Source: Hyphomonas sp. (GTDB taxonomy: Bacteria; Pseudomonadota; Alphaproteobacteria; Caulobacterales; Hyphomonadaceae). From it: DNA of 64,000 nt. The notes below the pieces were generated by a model that worked only from the letters and a program-made list of their open reading frames with translations, searched no databases and had not been told where the DNA came from. Within the stretch, counting starts at the first letter, position 1. Each line of letters begins with the position of its first letter. The position numbers were made by a program, and so were the translations under genes. Below, one piece after another: positions 33,981 through 42,929 of the stretch. The stretch covers positions 32,260 through 96,259 of the forward strand of contig VMTE01000051.1 of NCBI GenBank assembly GCA_013791775.1, read 5' to 3'.

Positions 33981-35021
33981 ATGGGAACGCGCATCGCTGT
34001 CGTCGGCGCCACGGGCAATGTCGGGCGGGAGCTCTTCAACATTCTCGATGAGCGCCTGTTTCCCGCAGACGAGGTCTACGCCGTCGCCTCGCGCCGGTCG
34101 ATCGGCAAGGAAGTGTCCTTCGGCGACCGAACGCTGAAATGCCACGACCTCGAACAGTTCGACTTCTCGCGCGTCGATCTCGTGCTGATGTCGGCCGGCG
34201 GCAAGGTATCGAAAGTCTGGTGCCCGAAGATTGCGGCGGCCGGCGCCATCGTCATCGACAACTCCTCCGCCTGGCGGATGGATCCGGACGTGCCCCTCGT
34301 GGTGCCGGAAGTGAATGCCGACTCGGTCATGGGCTACGCCAAGAAGCGCATCATCGCCAACCCCAACTGTTCCACCGCCCAGCTCGTCGTCGCCCTCAAG
34401 CCGCTGCATGACGCGGTCGGCATCAAGCGCGTCGTCGTCTCCACCTACCAGTCCGTCTCCGGCGCCGGCAAGGAAGCCATGGACGAGCTGTGGAACCAGA
34501 CCAAAGGCATCTTCGTCAACGCCGAGCTCGCCCCGACCGTCTTCGAAAAGGAGATCGCGTTCAACGTGATCCCCAAGATCGGCGACTTCCTGCCGGACGG
34601 ATATACCGACGAAGAAGCCAAGATGTGGAACGAGACCAGGAAGATGATCGACCCCTCGATCAAGCTGTCGGTCACCTGCGTGCGCGTGCCGGTCTTCGTC
34701 GGCCATTCCGAAGCCGTGCATGTCGAGCTGAACGGCCCGATGAGCGCAAAGGAAGCGCAGGCCCTGCTGCGCGAAAGCCCCGGCATCATGCTGCTCGATG
34801 ATCCGGCCAAGGACGTTTACGTCACCCCGAAGGAATGCGTCGGCGAGTGGGCCACCTTCATCAGCCGCGTGCGCAAGGATGTCAGCGTCGAGAACGGCCT
34901 CGTCTTCTGGTGCGTCTCCGACAATCTGCGCAAGGGCGCCGCCCTCAACGCTGTCCAGATCGCCGAGGAACTCCTCAACCGCGGCATCATCAAACCGGAA
35001 ACGGCGAAGGCGCGGGCCTGA
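33981..35021 (+). CDS. asd: Aspartate-semialdehyde dehydrogenase
   Basis: Reduces aspartyl phosphate to aspartate semialdehyde with NADPH, feeding lysine/diaminopimelate, threonine and methionine. Rossmann motif RIAVVGATGNVGREL, FSRVDLVLMSAGG, catalytic Cys in NPNCSTAQLVVALKPL and the substrate loop TYQSVSGAGKEAMDEL. 346 aa. The start at 33981 has GGAGACC upstream; an ATG 4 codons before is possible. The last 32 bases overlap the 3' end of an antisense gene (34990). Confidence 0.97.
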   Translation: MGTRIAVVGATGNVGRELFNILDERLFPADEVYAVASRRSIGKEVSFGDRTLKCHDLEQFDFSRVDLVLMSAGGKVSKVWCPKIAAAGAIVIDNSSAWRMDPDVPLVVPEVNADSVMGYAKKRIIANPNCSTAQLVVALKPLHDAVGIKRVVVSTYQSVSGAGKEAMDELWNQTKGIFVNAELAPTVFEKEIAFNVIPKIGDFLPDGYTDEEAKMWNETRKMIDPSIKLSVTCVRVPVFVGHSEAVHVELNGPMSAKEAQALLRESPGIMLLDDPAKDVYVTPKECVGEWATFISRVRKDVSVENGLVFWCVSDNLRKGAALNAVQIAEELLNRGIIKPETAKARA

Positions 35022-35547
35022 CATCCTCGCGCAGCTGCAGGCTCAGCGAGGCGAGGCGCGCATAGGTGCGTGCTTTCTCCCGGGCCGGGCGCCAGTCGTA
35101 CAGGAAAGCTGACACCGGGCGCCAGTTGGCGACCCAGCCGATGATGATCAGGCCTTCGCTGACGAGGGCGCCAGCCACCCCCGGCACAAAGGCGCGGAAG
35201 GCCTGGCTGCCGGCGATGCAGGCGATCAGGAATATCAGGCCGACCAGTGCGTCGCGCCGGCTTTCCCGCATGAACAGGCGCAGCTGACGGTTCTGGCGAT
35301 CCGACAGGAAGGAGAAATAGTTCACGACCGATTTTTCGACCACCCCGGCATCAAGTCGCTCCAGCGTCGCTGCGGGCAGGTGCAGGACCAGAACCAGTGG
35401 CGCGTCGTGGGGCGCGTCCTGCACGAAGTCAATCATGTAGTCTTCGATGGCATCGTCAATGTCCCGCTCGACCAGCGGTGACGGGTCGAGCGAATTGAAC
35501 AGTTCGTCGAGAGTCCTCAGTCGCAAGTCGATTTCAAACGGCGCCAT
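34990..35547 (-). CDS. Membrane protein of unknown function
   Basis: 185 aa. The N-terminal 90 residues are acidic and soluble (LRTLDELFNSLDPSPLVERDIDDAIEDYMIDFV), and two hydrophobic segments follow (ALVGLIFLIACIAGSQAF, GVAGALVSEGLIIIGWVANW), with a basic C-terminus. No motif recognised. The gene overlaps asd tail to tail by 32 bases. Confidence 0.6.
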   Translation of the reverse strand: MAPFEIDLRLRTLDELFNSLDPSPLVERDIDDAIEDYMIDFVQDAPHDAPLVLVLHLPAATLERLDAGVVEKSVVNYFSFLSDRQNRQLRLFMRESRRDALVGLIFLIACIAGSQAFRAFVPGVAGALVSEGLIIIGWVANWRPVSAFLYDWRPAREKARTYARLASLSLQLREDVRPAPSPFPV

Positions 35548-35630
35548 GCGGGATGTGTTCCTGAACGGTTTTACCCGGTATTGCGGCCGACCCTAGCGGT
35601 ATCTGCCGCCGCGGTCATCGGCGCGGCAAC

Positions 35631-36137
35631 TCAGAGCGGCGAAAAATCAATGATCTCGAACCGATGCCCCGTCGCCTCCACGAAGCGCCGGAAGTCCGCC
35701 TGCGAGATCGCCGTCGTCCCGGTATTCACCAGCGGATGGAAGTTCACGACCTCCGCCCCCGCCAATACCGAATCCACCAGGAACCGCACGCGTCCCTCCC
35801 GGTCGTTCATCAGCGCAAACGCCGTCACCGACCCCGGCATCACGCTCAGCACTTCGGTCATCAGCTCGGCTGGCCCGAACGAAAGCCGCTTCGTCCCGAT
35901 GATCTTGTGCAGCTGGTTCAGTTTCAGCTGGTTATGCGCCTCCGCCGCGATCAGCACCAGCGCGCCCTCCGCGTCCTTCAGGAACAGGTTCTTGGTGTGC
36001 GCCCCCGGCATCCGGGCCTTCAGTCCGGCCGACTGGTCCACGGTGAACAGCGCCTCGTGCCACTCTGTCGAATGGGCGATGCCGAGGGAATCGAAATAGG
36101 CGAACAGGTCATCAGGGCTTGCGAGCATGGCCCCCAT
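35631..36137 (-). CDS. YbaK/ProX-type aminoacyl-tRNA deacylase
   Basis: 168 aa editing domain that removes mischarged amino acids from tRNA in trans, most likely Ala-tRNA(Pro) (ProX group). It has the DLFAYFDSLGIAH start, HEALFTVDQSAGLKARMPGAHTKNLFLKDAEGALVLIAAEAHNQLKLNQLHKIIG (with the conserved G-x-H-x-K-N-L-F-L-K motif), MPGSVTAFAL and the closing NFHPLVNTGTTAIS. These are ProX/PrdX signatures. The ATG at 36137 was chosen; ATG at 36128 is also possible. Confidence 0.9.
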   Translation of the reverse strand: MGAMLASPDDLFAYFDSLGIAHSTEWHEALFTVDQSAGLKARMPGAHTKNLFLKDAEGALVLIAAEAHNQLKLNQLHKIIGTKRLSFGPAELMTEVLSVMPGSVTAFALMNDREGRVRFLVDSVLAGAEVVNFHPLVNTGTTAISQADFRRFVEATGHRFEIIDFSPL

Positions 36138-36184
36138 TCGCCAAGACTTCCCGGCTCCGTCAAGCACTTAAGGTCAAGGGTCCC

Positions 36185-36922
36185 ATGCGCCTCGAATGCT
36201 ACAAGATCTACGATGTCGCCCCGGAGATCGTCCCCGGCCGGTCAGACCGCGCCTGGATGGATGCGTTCGTGGACCGCCACCCCTATCGCTGCCTGCCGCT
36301 GAGCATGGCGAACGCCACCGGCTGGGAAATCCTCTGCCCGATGGACATCAAGATCATCTGGAATGGCGGCCCCCGCAACGAGGACATCCTCCTCAAGACC
36401 ACCGGTGATCCCGCCGCCATCGCCAGTTTCGCCGACGCCCACTTCATGCGCGGCATTGTCACCTTCCACACCGGCCACCTATTCCGCACGCCGCCGGGCT
36501 GGGGTGTCTGGGTCACCGGCCCGCCGAACTGGCCGAAGGACGGCATCGCCCCGCTCACCGGCCTCGTCGAGACCGATTGGCTGCCCTTTCCCTTCACCAT
36601 GAACTGGCAACTGACCCGCCCCGGCGAAGTCGTCTTCCGCAAGGGCGAGCCCTTCGCCTTCATCACCCTGATGGAACACAAGCGCCTCGAGGAGATCGAA
36701 CCCGAACGCAAGCTGATGCGCACCAACCCCGAACTCGTCGATGAATACAACGCCTGGCGCGATAGCCGCGCCGACTTCAACACCCGCCTCAAGGAAGGCG
36801 AGACGGCCGCCATGAAGGAACGCTGGCAACGCCATTACATGAAGGGCGAGAAACCGACCGGGGATAAAGCGGAAGTCCACCAGACAAAGCGTAGGCTGAA
36901 GCCGCCGAGGGAGGTGAAGTGA
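36185..36922 (+). CDS. DUF6065 family protein
   Basis: 245 aa conserved protein of unknown function. The start MRLECYKIYDVAPEIVPGRSDRAWMDAFVDRHPYRCLPLSMANATGWEI matches what I know as the DUF6065 type; later GIVTFHTGHLFRTPPGWGVWVTGPPNWPKDG, where a His and a Tyr/Trp-rich strand recur. C-terminus is basic and charged (KERWQRHYMKGEKP). The start at 36185 was chosen because it begins this conserved block. Its relatives are found with glycosylation or 2-oxoglutarate enzymes, but no reaction can be assigned here. Confidence 0.75.
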   Translation: MRLECYKIYDVAPEIVPGRSDRAWMDAFVDRHPYRCLPLSMANATGWEILCPMDIKIIWNGGPRNEDILLKTTGDPAAIASFADAHFMRGIVTFHTGHLFRTPPGWGVWVTGPPNWPKDGIAPLTGLVETDWLPFPFTMNWQLTRPGEVVFRKGEPFAFITLMEHKRLEEIEPERKLMRTNPELVDEYNAWRDSRADFNTRLKEGETAAMKERWQRHYMKGEKPTGDKAEVHQTKRRLKPPREVK

Positions 36923-37054
36923 TTAAGCGCCGCCCCCGGAGCAGCGAAGTAATTTCTCGACACAGAAGGTTATAGAGTAGCTGCCGAGCAGCGGGCGGCT
37001 TTCACTCAATAGAGTGTTTGAAGTGGGCGGTGAACTGGAAGCGTTCATCTTGGG

Positions 37055-37936
37055 TCAGTGATGCCTTTCCTGCACCACGAACAATTGAACTCCGAAAACA
37101 TTCGAAGCGAATTCTGACACTTTTGAGAGCTGTTCGAACGGCTTCTTCGAAGAAGAAATCGAACGCCTAAGTGATGTAAGAAGTTCGTCATACCTTAGTC
37201 GAATCGGTCGAAACACTCCGCGGGTCGAAGTGACGGATTGGATCAAACCTTCTGAGTACCTATCATATGCGCGAAGGACGCTTTTGTCCTGATCCGACAT
37301 CTTCTCTGCCGCCACCGAAAACGCTTCAAGCAGGGAATTTACGAAATGTTCGTCGAGAGCTCGTCCGGCTACTTCCAAGGTTTGTCTGAAATACGATTCC
37401 AGATTTTCGATGTCTAGGTATTCAACTTCTCTTGGTTCGGAGCATACGTAGACGCGATGCTTCGCCAAGGTGCAATGGTGTTTCCCCGGTTGGAGAGCGC
37501 CGATAGTGCGGGGCCTCACAAATCTGGATTCTTGTGCAACCGAGTTGTTTCTAAAAGCGGCGTCGAGTTCTTCATGTGTGTGAAACCTAGGAGCAGCGTA
37601 GAAAACTTCACTTCCGGCTTGATCAAGGGAAAGCAACATATCGTGTTGTTTGGAGTGACGTGAATCCATCAACGGAAATCTGTAAAATGGAACGTTTATT
37701 GGAAGGTGGTGAGTCTTGATCTCTGCGCACGACCTCCTTAGCATTTTGTGAGATAGTTTAAATTGTAAGAAAATCGGAAACGTGGGATCTCCGAGTTTCA
37801 GATCATATCCCCCGCCCTCTTTCCCCTCTTGAAGGAGGGATGGAAAGACGGGAGCAGTAGCTAACCCGGGAAATCGTGTGACAATTTCATTGGTCAGCGC
37901 AAAGCCATACGAGAACTCCGAAATGTCCGGCGCCAA
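37055..37936 (-). CDS. AT-rich gene: uncharacterised protein with D-x12-QxK (PD-(D/E)xK-like) pattern
   Basis: 293 aa, base composition clearly AT-richer than its neighbours, a sign of transfer. It starts at a TTG (37936) behind a GGGGGA sequence, with a stop four to five codons further up. Residues 3-60 (DISEFSYGFALTNEI, FPSLLQEGKEGGGYDLKL, FLQFKLS) contain D45-x12-Q58-x-K60, the spacing of a PD-(D/E)xK nuclease core in which Gln replaces Glu, and E38 upstream. The middle has HSKQHDMLLSLDQAGSEVFYAAPRFHTHEEL. No partner gene is adjacent. Family function is unknown to me; nuclease activity and a defence role are inference from motif and context. Confidence 0.6.
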   Translation of the reverse strand: MAPDISEFSYGFALTNEIVTRFPGLATAPVFPSLLQEGKEGGGYDLKLGDPTFPIFLQFKLSHKMLRRSCAEIKTHHLPINVPFYRFPLMDSRHSKQHDMLLSLDQAGSEVFYAAPRFHTHEELDAAFRNNSVAQESRFVRPRTIGALQPGKHHCTLAKHRVYVCSEPREVEYLDIENLESYFRQTLEVAGRALDEHFVNSLLEAFSVAAEKMSDQDKSVLRAYDRYSEGLIQSVTSTRGVFRPIRLRYDELLTSLRRSISSSKKPFEQLSKVSEFASNVFGVQLFVVQERHH

Positions 37937-38156
37937 ATTGTATCCCCCAGTTCAACTTATTGGCGCGAATGTAGCTCGGCCTATCTACGGAACTTAACGT
38001 AGGTTCTTTCATTGCGACCAGTAGCGCAATTGCGAAAATAATTGTCTTATCGGGCGAGGCACGCCGCTCCGCCTGCTGATATTTCAGCGAAGGCGCTTGC
38101 CTCCCGCTGTTGATCCCTGTGCAGGGGGGGGCTCGCGAGGCGCTTGCCAATCCCGG

Positions 38157-38174
38157 TTCCCGCCTTCGCGGGGA
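38157..38174 (-). terminator. Hairpin after argG
   Basis: Stem TTCCCGC (38157-38163) with GCGGGGA (38168-38174; one G-T pair), CTTC loop. It lies 19-36 bases past the argG stop. It also fits the short palindromes that recur between genes in related alphaproteobacteria. No clear T run. Confidence 0.4.
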
Positions 38175-38192
38175 TGAGCGCACCAGCAAAAC

Positions 38193-39434
38193 TCAGTTCT
38201 TCCCGAACTTCCGGTCCCGCCCCGCCATCAGCCTGAGCCGCAGCGCGTTCAGCTTGATGAACCCTTCCGCGTCCTTCTGGTCATAGGCGCCGTGGTCATC
38301 CTCGAAGGTCACGATCTTCTCCGAGTACAGACTATACGGCGACGTCCGTCCGATGAGATAGGCGGTGCCCTTGTAGAGCTTGATCGTCACCTCACCGGTC
38401 ACCCAGCGCTGCGAATGGTCGATCGCGGCCTGCAGCATCTCGCGCTCCGGGCTCCACCAGAAGCCGTTATAGATCATCTCGGCATAGCGCGGCATCAGCT
38501 CGTCCTTGAGATGGCTCTGGCCGCGGTCGAGCGTCGCCTGTTCGATGCCGCGGTGGGCGACCAGCAGAATCGTGCCGCCCGGCGTCTCGTAGATGCCGCG
38601 CGACTTCATGCCGACGAACCGGTTCTCGAGCAGGTCGAGCCGGCCGATGCCATGCTTCTTGCCGTAAGCGTTCAGCGCGGTCAGCAAGGTGGCCGGGCTC
38701 ATCGACTCGCCATTGATCGACACCGCGTCGCCGCGCTCGAAGCCGATCTTGATGATCTCCGCCTTGTCGGGCGCATCTTCCGGCGAAATCGTCCGCATAT
38801 GGACGAATTCAGGCGCCGGCTCGCCGGGGTTCTCGAGAACCTTGCCCTCGGAGGAGGAGTGGAGAAGGTTCGCGTCCACCGAGAAGGGGGCGTCGCCCCG
38901 CTTGTCCTTGGCGATCTCGATGCCGTGTTCCTCGGCGAATTTCAGCAGGTCCGTGCGGGACTTGAAGTTCCAGTCACGCCAGGGCGCGATCACCTTGATG
39001 TCCGGGTTGAGGCCGTAATAGCCAAGCTCGAACCGGACCTGGTCATTCCCCTTGCCGGTGGTGCCGTGGCAGACGGCATCGGCGCCGACCATGTCGGCAA
39101 TCTCGATCTGGCGCTTGGCGATCAGCGGCCGGGCAATCGAGGTGCCGAGCAGATAGACGCCCTCATAGACGGCGTTGGCCCGGAACATCGGGAAGACGAA
39201 ATCGCGCACGAATTCCTCGCGCACGTCCTCGATGAAGATGTTCTCCGGTTTCACCCCGGCGGCCAGCGCCTTCTTGCGGGCGGGCTCCAGCTCTTCGCCC
39301 TGGCCGAGATCGGCTGTAAACGTGACCACCTCGCAGCCGAATTCGACCTGCAGCCACTTGAGGATGATCGACGTATCAAGGCCGCCGGAATAGGCAAGAA
39401 CGACCTTCTTGGGCTTGGCAGCGAGCTTGGACAT
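38193..39434 (-). CDS. argG: Argininosuccinate synthase
   Basis: ATP-dependent ligation of citrulline and aspartate in arginine synthesis. PP-loop ATPase motif [18 protein letters not shown] near the N-terminus, TADLGQGEE, the citrulline/aspartate-binding [17 protein letters not shown] and [16 protein letters not shown], and [23 protein letters not shown]. 413 aa. The start at 39434 ([10 protein letters not shown]) has AGGAA upstream; the frame is open 21 codons further. Confidence 0.97.
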   Translation of the reverse strand: MSKLAAKPKKVVLAYSGGLDTSIILKWLQVEFGCEVVTFTADLGQGEELEPARKKALAAGVKPENIFIEDVREEFVRDFVFPMFRANAVYEGVYLLGTSIARPLIAKRQIEIADMVGADAVCHGTTGKGNDQVRFELGYYGLNPDIKVIAPWRDWNFKSRTDLLKFAEEHGIEIAKDKRGDAPFSVDANLLHSSSEGKVLENPGEPAPEFVHMRTISPEDAPDKAEIIKIGFERGDAVSINGESMSPATLLTALNAYGKKHGIGRLDLLENRFVGMKSRGIYETPGGTILLVAHRGIEQATLDRGQSHLKDELMPRYAEMIYNGFWWSPEREMLQAAIDHSQRWVTGEVTIKLYKGTAYLIGRTSPYSLYSEKIVTFEDDHGAYDQKDAEGFIKLNALRLRLMAGRDRKFGKN

Positions 39435-39583
39435 GGAATTCCTGACACAATTTTCGGCTGAACGGGGAAAGTGTTGCCTTAAAGTCCCGCCCGTCACCTG
39501 ACAAGGCGGGCCGGTCCGGTGATTCCTGTGGTTTACGCATTCCTAAGCCGTTATAGTGAATTGGATGGATCAAGGTGGCGCTT

Positions 39584-41500
39584 ATGTTGAACGACCCGAT
39601 GGATCACGGACCCGCCCGCAGCCCGGCGCTGCCCGAAAGTCTGCGTCAGGCGATTCGCGAGGCTGAGGCCACCGGCCGCGCCGCCGAGGCGCAGGCCCAG
39701 TCTGCCATGCCGTTCCGGGCCCGGCTTCGCGCCCGCGACGGCGTGCGCCCGCAGCCGACCCTGTCGATCCTGACGCATTCGGGCCCGATCACCGCCGGCC
39801 CGGTCATGCCGGTCGCCATCTCCGAAGTGCGCGCCCTGCGCCGTCCGCCCGCGCCGCCGCCGCCCCGTCCGCCGATCTCGCCCACCACCGCCCTGGTCCC
39901 GGTTCGCCAGCGTCCGCTCACCGTCAGCCAGCCGGCCGGCGCCGGCCGCGATGATAATGATGACGAGGTCCGCCCCGGCTTCTTCAGTCGCCTCAACGAT
40001 TTCTCGCAGTTCGCCTTTGCCGGTCTCGCCGTGCTGGGGCTCGCAGGCCTTTCGGTCATGGCCGCCGAGAACGCGCTCGGCTCCAAGCCGGACACCGACG
40101 AAGGCGACGGCGACCCGATGCTGTCGGCTGCCGGTCTCGAGCCGGCCTTGCCTGCGGCCAGCGTTTCGGCGGCAGCGGTCGATCTGGCATCCACGCCGGC
40201 CGGCGTCGCCGCGACGCCCTGGTTCGATTATCGCGGCACGGCGGATCTCCTCAAGACCCGCATCGCGGCGCTTCAGGCCGAAGAAACCGAAGCCGCCCGT
40301 CTCGCCGCCGCCGGCGCGGACACCTCCGCCGCGCTCGCCATCGCCAATGCCGAAGCGGCCCGCGTCGCGGCGGAACCGGCGCCATCGACCGGCGCGCCGG
40401 CAATCATTGATGCCCGCGTGCGCGACCGTCTCGCCGCCGAGGAAGCGGCCCGAGCCGCCGCCGCCACGGCCGCAATCCAGCTGAAGGCCGACCAGGCTTC
40501 CGCCGCCGCGAAAGTTGAATCCGACCGCCTCGCCGCCGAGGAGGCTGCCCGCGCCGCCGCGCTCGCCGCCCAGCAGCAACGGGTCGCGGACGCCGAAGCC
40601 CAGCGCGCGGCAACGGCCGAAGCCAAGCGCCTCGCCGATCTCGAAGCGAAGAAGCTGGCGGCTGAAGCCGAAGCGCAACGGCTCGCCGACGCCGAAGCCC
40701 TCAAGGCTGCCAAAGCGGCGGAGGCAAAACGCCTCGCCGATCTCGAAGCCAAGCGGGCAGCGGACGCGGAAGCGGCCCGTCTCGCCGCGCTCGAAACCCG
40801 GCGCGTTGCCGAGACAACCGAAGCCCGGCGCCTCGCCGCCGTCGAGGCCCGCCGGCTTGCCGACGCGGAAGCCGCGCGCCTGGCTGCGGTCGCTGTCGCC
40901 GCAACGACCGCCGCCGCGCCTGCACCGCGCGTCTGGTCGAACCCGCCCGGCCGCGCCTCGCTGAAGCCCGCACTTCGCCCGGCGGCGCCGCAACTTGTCG
41001 CCTCGAACGAGGCTGCGGTCTCGCGGCCGGTTCCGCCCTCGCTGAAGGTTTCGCCGCCCGTCGTGCGCCCGCTGACCGGTCCGCGTCCGGTCGATGATTT
41101 CATCGCCGAGCGCGCCGAATACACGGCCGGCCAAGCGCTCGACGTGGCGGGGCTCGATGCCCTCAAGCTGGACTTCCTCGCGCTGGTCGAGACCAGCGCG
41201 GACGGCACCCATCACCAGCTGCTGACACCGGATGGCCGCCCCTTGCTGATCCATTTCGAGCGGACGCTGTCGGTCGACGCGGCCACGGCCAGTGTCCAGG
41301 CCATCGGCTATGCGCCTTCAGCGGACGGCTTCGTCAGCCGGCCGTATATCGAGCCGGTGAATGTCAACGTGAAGGTCATGTGCCGCGATGTGGCCTACGC
41401 CTTCCCGGGCCAGGAGCGGGGGCGTTTCGCCGCTTGTCAGGATGTGGACGGTGTCTGGACCATGGCCCGCGCCTCGATGCTGAACGGCATTCCGATCTGA
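39584..41500 (+). CDS. Ala-rich coiled-coil membrane protein
   Basis: 638 aa. The cytoplasmic N-terminus is basic and Pro-rich (ALRRPPAPPPPRPPISP, residues about 80-100). One transmembrane segment follows (FAFAGLAVLGLAGLSVMA, about 145-163). A long Ala/Glu/Arg/Leu heptad-like coiled coil runs from about 225 to 450 (EAKKLAAEAEAQRLADAEALK). The C-terminal folded part has TSADGTHHQLLTPDGRPLLIHF and a Cys pair (VKVMCRDVAYAF, RFAACQD). This resembles TolA/surface-antigen-type cell-envelope proteins in layout, but no family is assigned. The ATG at 39584 has AAGGTGG upstream. Confidence 0.6.
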   Translation: MLNDPMDHGPARSPALPESLRQAIREAEATGRAAEAQAQSAMPFRARLRARDGVRPQPTLSILTHSGPITAGPVMPVAISEVRALRRPPAPPPPRPPISPTTALVPVRQRPLTVSQPAGAGRDDNDDEVRPGFFSRLNDFSQFAFAGLAVLGLAGLSVMAAENALGSKPDTDEGDGDPMLSAAGLEPALPAASVSAAAVDLASTPAGVAATPWFDYRGTADLLKTRIAALQAEETEAARLAAAGADTSAALAIANAEAARVAAEPAPSTGAPAIIDARVRDRLAAEEAARAAAATAAIQLKADQASAAAKVESDRLAAEEAARAAALAAQQQRVADAEAQRAATAEAKRLADLEAKKLAAEAEAQRLADAEALKAAKAAEAKRLADLEAKRAADAEAARLAALETRRVAETTEARRLAAVEARRLADAEAARLAAVAVAATTAAAPAPRVWSNPPGRASLKPALRPAAPQLVASNEAAVSRPVPPSLKVSPPVVRPLTGPRPVDDFIAERAEYTAGQALDVAGLDALKLDFLALVETSADGTHHQLLTPDGRPLLIHFERTLSVDAATASVQAIGYAPSADGFVSRPYIEPVNVNVKVMCRDVAYAFPGQERGRFAACQDVDGVWTMARASMLNGIPI

Positions 41501-41562
41501 TCGCCGCAAGGGCGCCGACGCTGCCTTGCGCGCGCCCGCAAAGCTTGCGACAGGATGGCGTC

Positions 41563-41904
41563 ATGACGACCGGAACGGCTTACAAACTCCTCAGCGAAGC
41601 GGACTGGGCCGCTGCCCAGACGGCGGGCATCACCGCTTCGGCGGTGGATCTGGCGGACGGCTACGTGCATCTCTCGACGGCCGAACAGGTCCGCGAAACC
41701 GCCCGGCGTTACTTCGCGGGCGCGGGCCGCGTCCGGCTGCTTCGCTTTGAACTCGCGGGTCTCGGCGATGTCCGATGGGAAGCGAGCCGGGGCGGGGATC
41801 TTTTCCCCCATCTTTATGGCCCGCTCGAAATCACCAAGGCAAACGCGGCCTGGTGGCTGTTGCCGGGACCGGACGGCGTGCCGGTCTTCCCGAGGATACT
41901 CTGA
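41563..41904 (+). CDS. DUF952 family protein
   Basis: 113 aa. Matches the DUF952 pattern: AYKLLSEADWAAAQTAGITASAVDLADGYVHLSTAEQVRETARRYFAG, with the YVHLS block, and DLFPHLYGPLEITKANAAWWL. Some relatives bind glutathione-like groups but the role is unknown. The start was placed at 41563. The stop overlaps pyrD by one base (TGATG), so the two are coupled. Confidence 0.85.
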   Translation: MTTGTAYKLLSEADWAAAQTAGITASAVDLADGYVHLSTAEQVRETARRYFAGAGRVRLLRFELAGLGDVRWEASRGGDLFPHLYGPLEITKANAAWWLLPGPDGVPVFPRIL

Positions 41905-42929
41905 TGCTGTCCGACCTCGGCGCGCGTGCCATCCGTATCCTGCCGCCGGAGGCGGCGCATGTGGCGACCGTCCGCCTGCTGAGCAAGGGTATTGGCGCGC
42001 CGGCGCGTATGCCGCAATTGCCACCCGGCCTCGCGGTCACCTTGCCGAAGTCGGGTTTGAAGTTCGCCTCGCCCATCGGGCTGGCCGCCGGGTTCGACAA
42101 GAATTGCGACGTGCCGGACGTGATGGCCCGCTTCGGGTTCGGCTTTGTCGAATGTGGCACGGTGACGCCGAGGCCGCAGCCGGGAAACCCGAAGCCGCGC
42201 CTGTTCCGGCTCGACGAGGACCGCGCGGTCATCAACCGGATGGGTTTCAACAATTTCGGACTGGACTATTTCGTCCGGCGCCTCGCGCGGGTCTCTCATC
42301 TCGTGCCGGTCGGCGCGAATGTCGGCGCCAACAAGGACAGCGAAGACCGGATCGCGGACTATGTCACCGGCATCGAAGCGGTTGCGCCGTATGCAGATTA
42401 TATCACGATCAACATTTCCTCGCCGAACACGCCGGGCCTGCGCGGCTTGCAGGACAAGGCCTCGCTGACCGCGCTGCTGACACGCTGCGGCGCCGCTGAC
42501 CGCAAGGGCAAGCCGGCCTTCCTGAAAGTGGCGCCCGACCTCGACGCGGACGGCATCGCCGATGTCTGCGCGGTCGTGCGCGCCGAAGGTGCCTGGCTGT
42601 CCGGCCTGATCATTTCCAACACGACGCTGGCGCGCCCGGCTTCGTTGCGCAGCGCAGACAAGGGCGAAGCAGGCGGTCTGTCCGGCGCGCCGCTGCTCGG
42701 TCCGTCAACGGACGTTCTTGTCCGGTTCGCCCGCGCGCTGGACGGCGCGTTCGATCTCATCGGCGCGGGCGGCATCGCGTCGGCCGACGACGTTCGCGCC
42801 AAACTCGCGGCGGGCGCGCACGCTGTGCAGCTCTATTCCGCCCTCGTCTACGAAGGCCCGGGCCTTGTGCAGAAGATCAATGCCGAGCTCGGTAACGCCG
42901 CCGCTGGCGACGAGCGTGCATCTCGGTGA
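41904..42929 (+). CDS. pyrD: Dihydroorotate dehydrogenase (quinone), with altered C-terminus
   Basis: Class 2, membrane-bound FMN enzyme of pyrimidine synthesis. Seen: IGLAAGFDKNCDVPDVMARFGFGFVECGTVTPRPQPGNPKPRLFRL, RMGFNNFGLDYF, VPVGANVGANKD, TINISSPNTPGLRGLQDK with catalytic Ser, KVAPDLDADGIADV, SNTTLARP, GGLSGAPL and the phosphate loop GAGGIASADDV. Residues through YEGPGLVQKINAEL are conserved; then the reading frame reads GNAAAGDERASR and stops. Related enzymes continue with about 15 more residues of a final helix (LLxRDGFxSIxEA-like). The replaced tail coincides with the 3' end of an AT-rich antisense TIR gene that overlaps by 53 bases. 341 aa. Confidence 0.95.
   Translation: MLSDLGARAIRILPPEAAHVATVRLLSKGIGAPARMPQLPPGLAVTLPKSGLKFASPIGLAAGFDKNCDVPDVMARFGFGFVECGTVTPRPQPGNPKPRLFRLDEDRAVINRMGFNNFGLDYFVRRLARVSHLVPVGANVGANKDSEDRIADYVTGIEAVAPYADYITINISSPNTPGLRGLQDKASLTALLTRCGAADRKGKPAFLKVAPDLDADGIADVCAVVRAEGAWLSGLIISNTTLARPASLRSADKGEAGGLSGAPLLGPSTDVLVRFARALDGAFDLIGAGGIASADDVRAKLAAGAHAVQLYSALVYEGPGLVQKINAELGNAAAGDERASR

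Noticed and set aside
39553-41254. Gly/Arg-rich minus-strand frame
   Set aside because: Antisense shadow of the Ala-rich coiled-coil protein, whose plus-strand signals (membrane helix, heptads, ribosome-binding site) are convincing.
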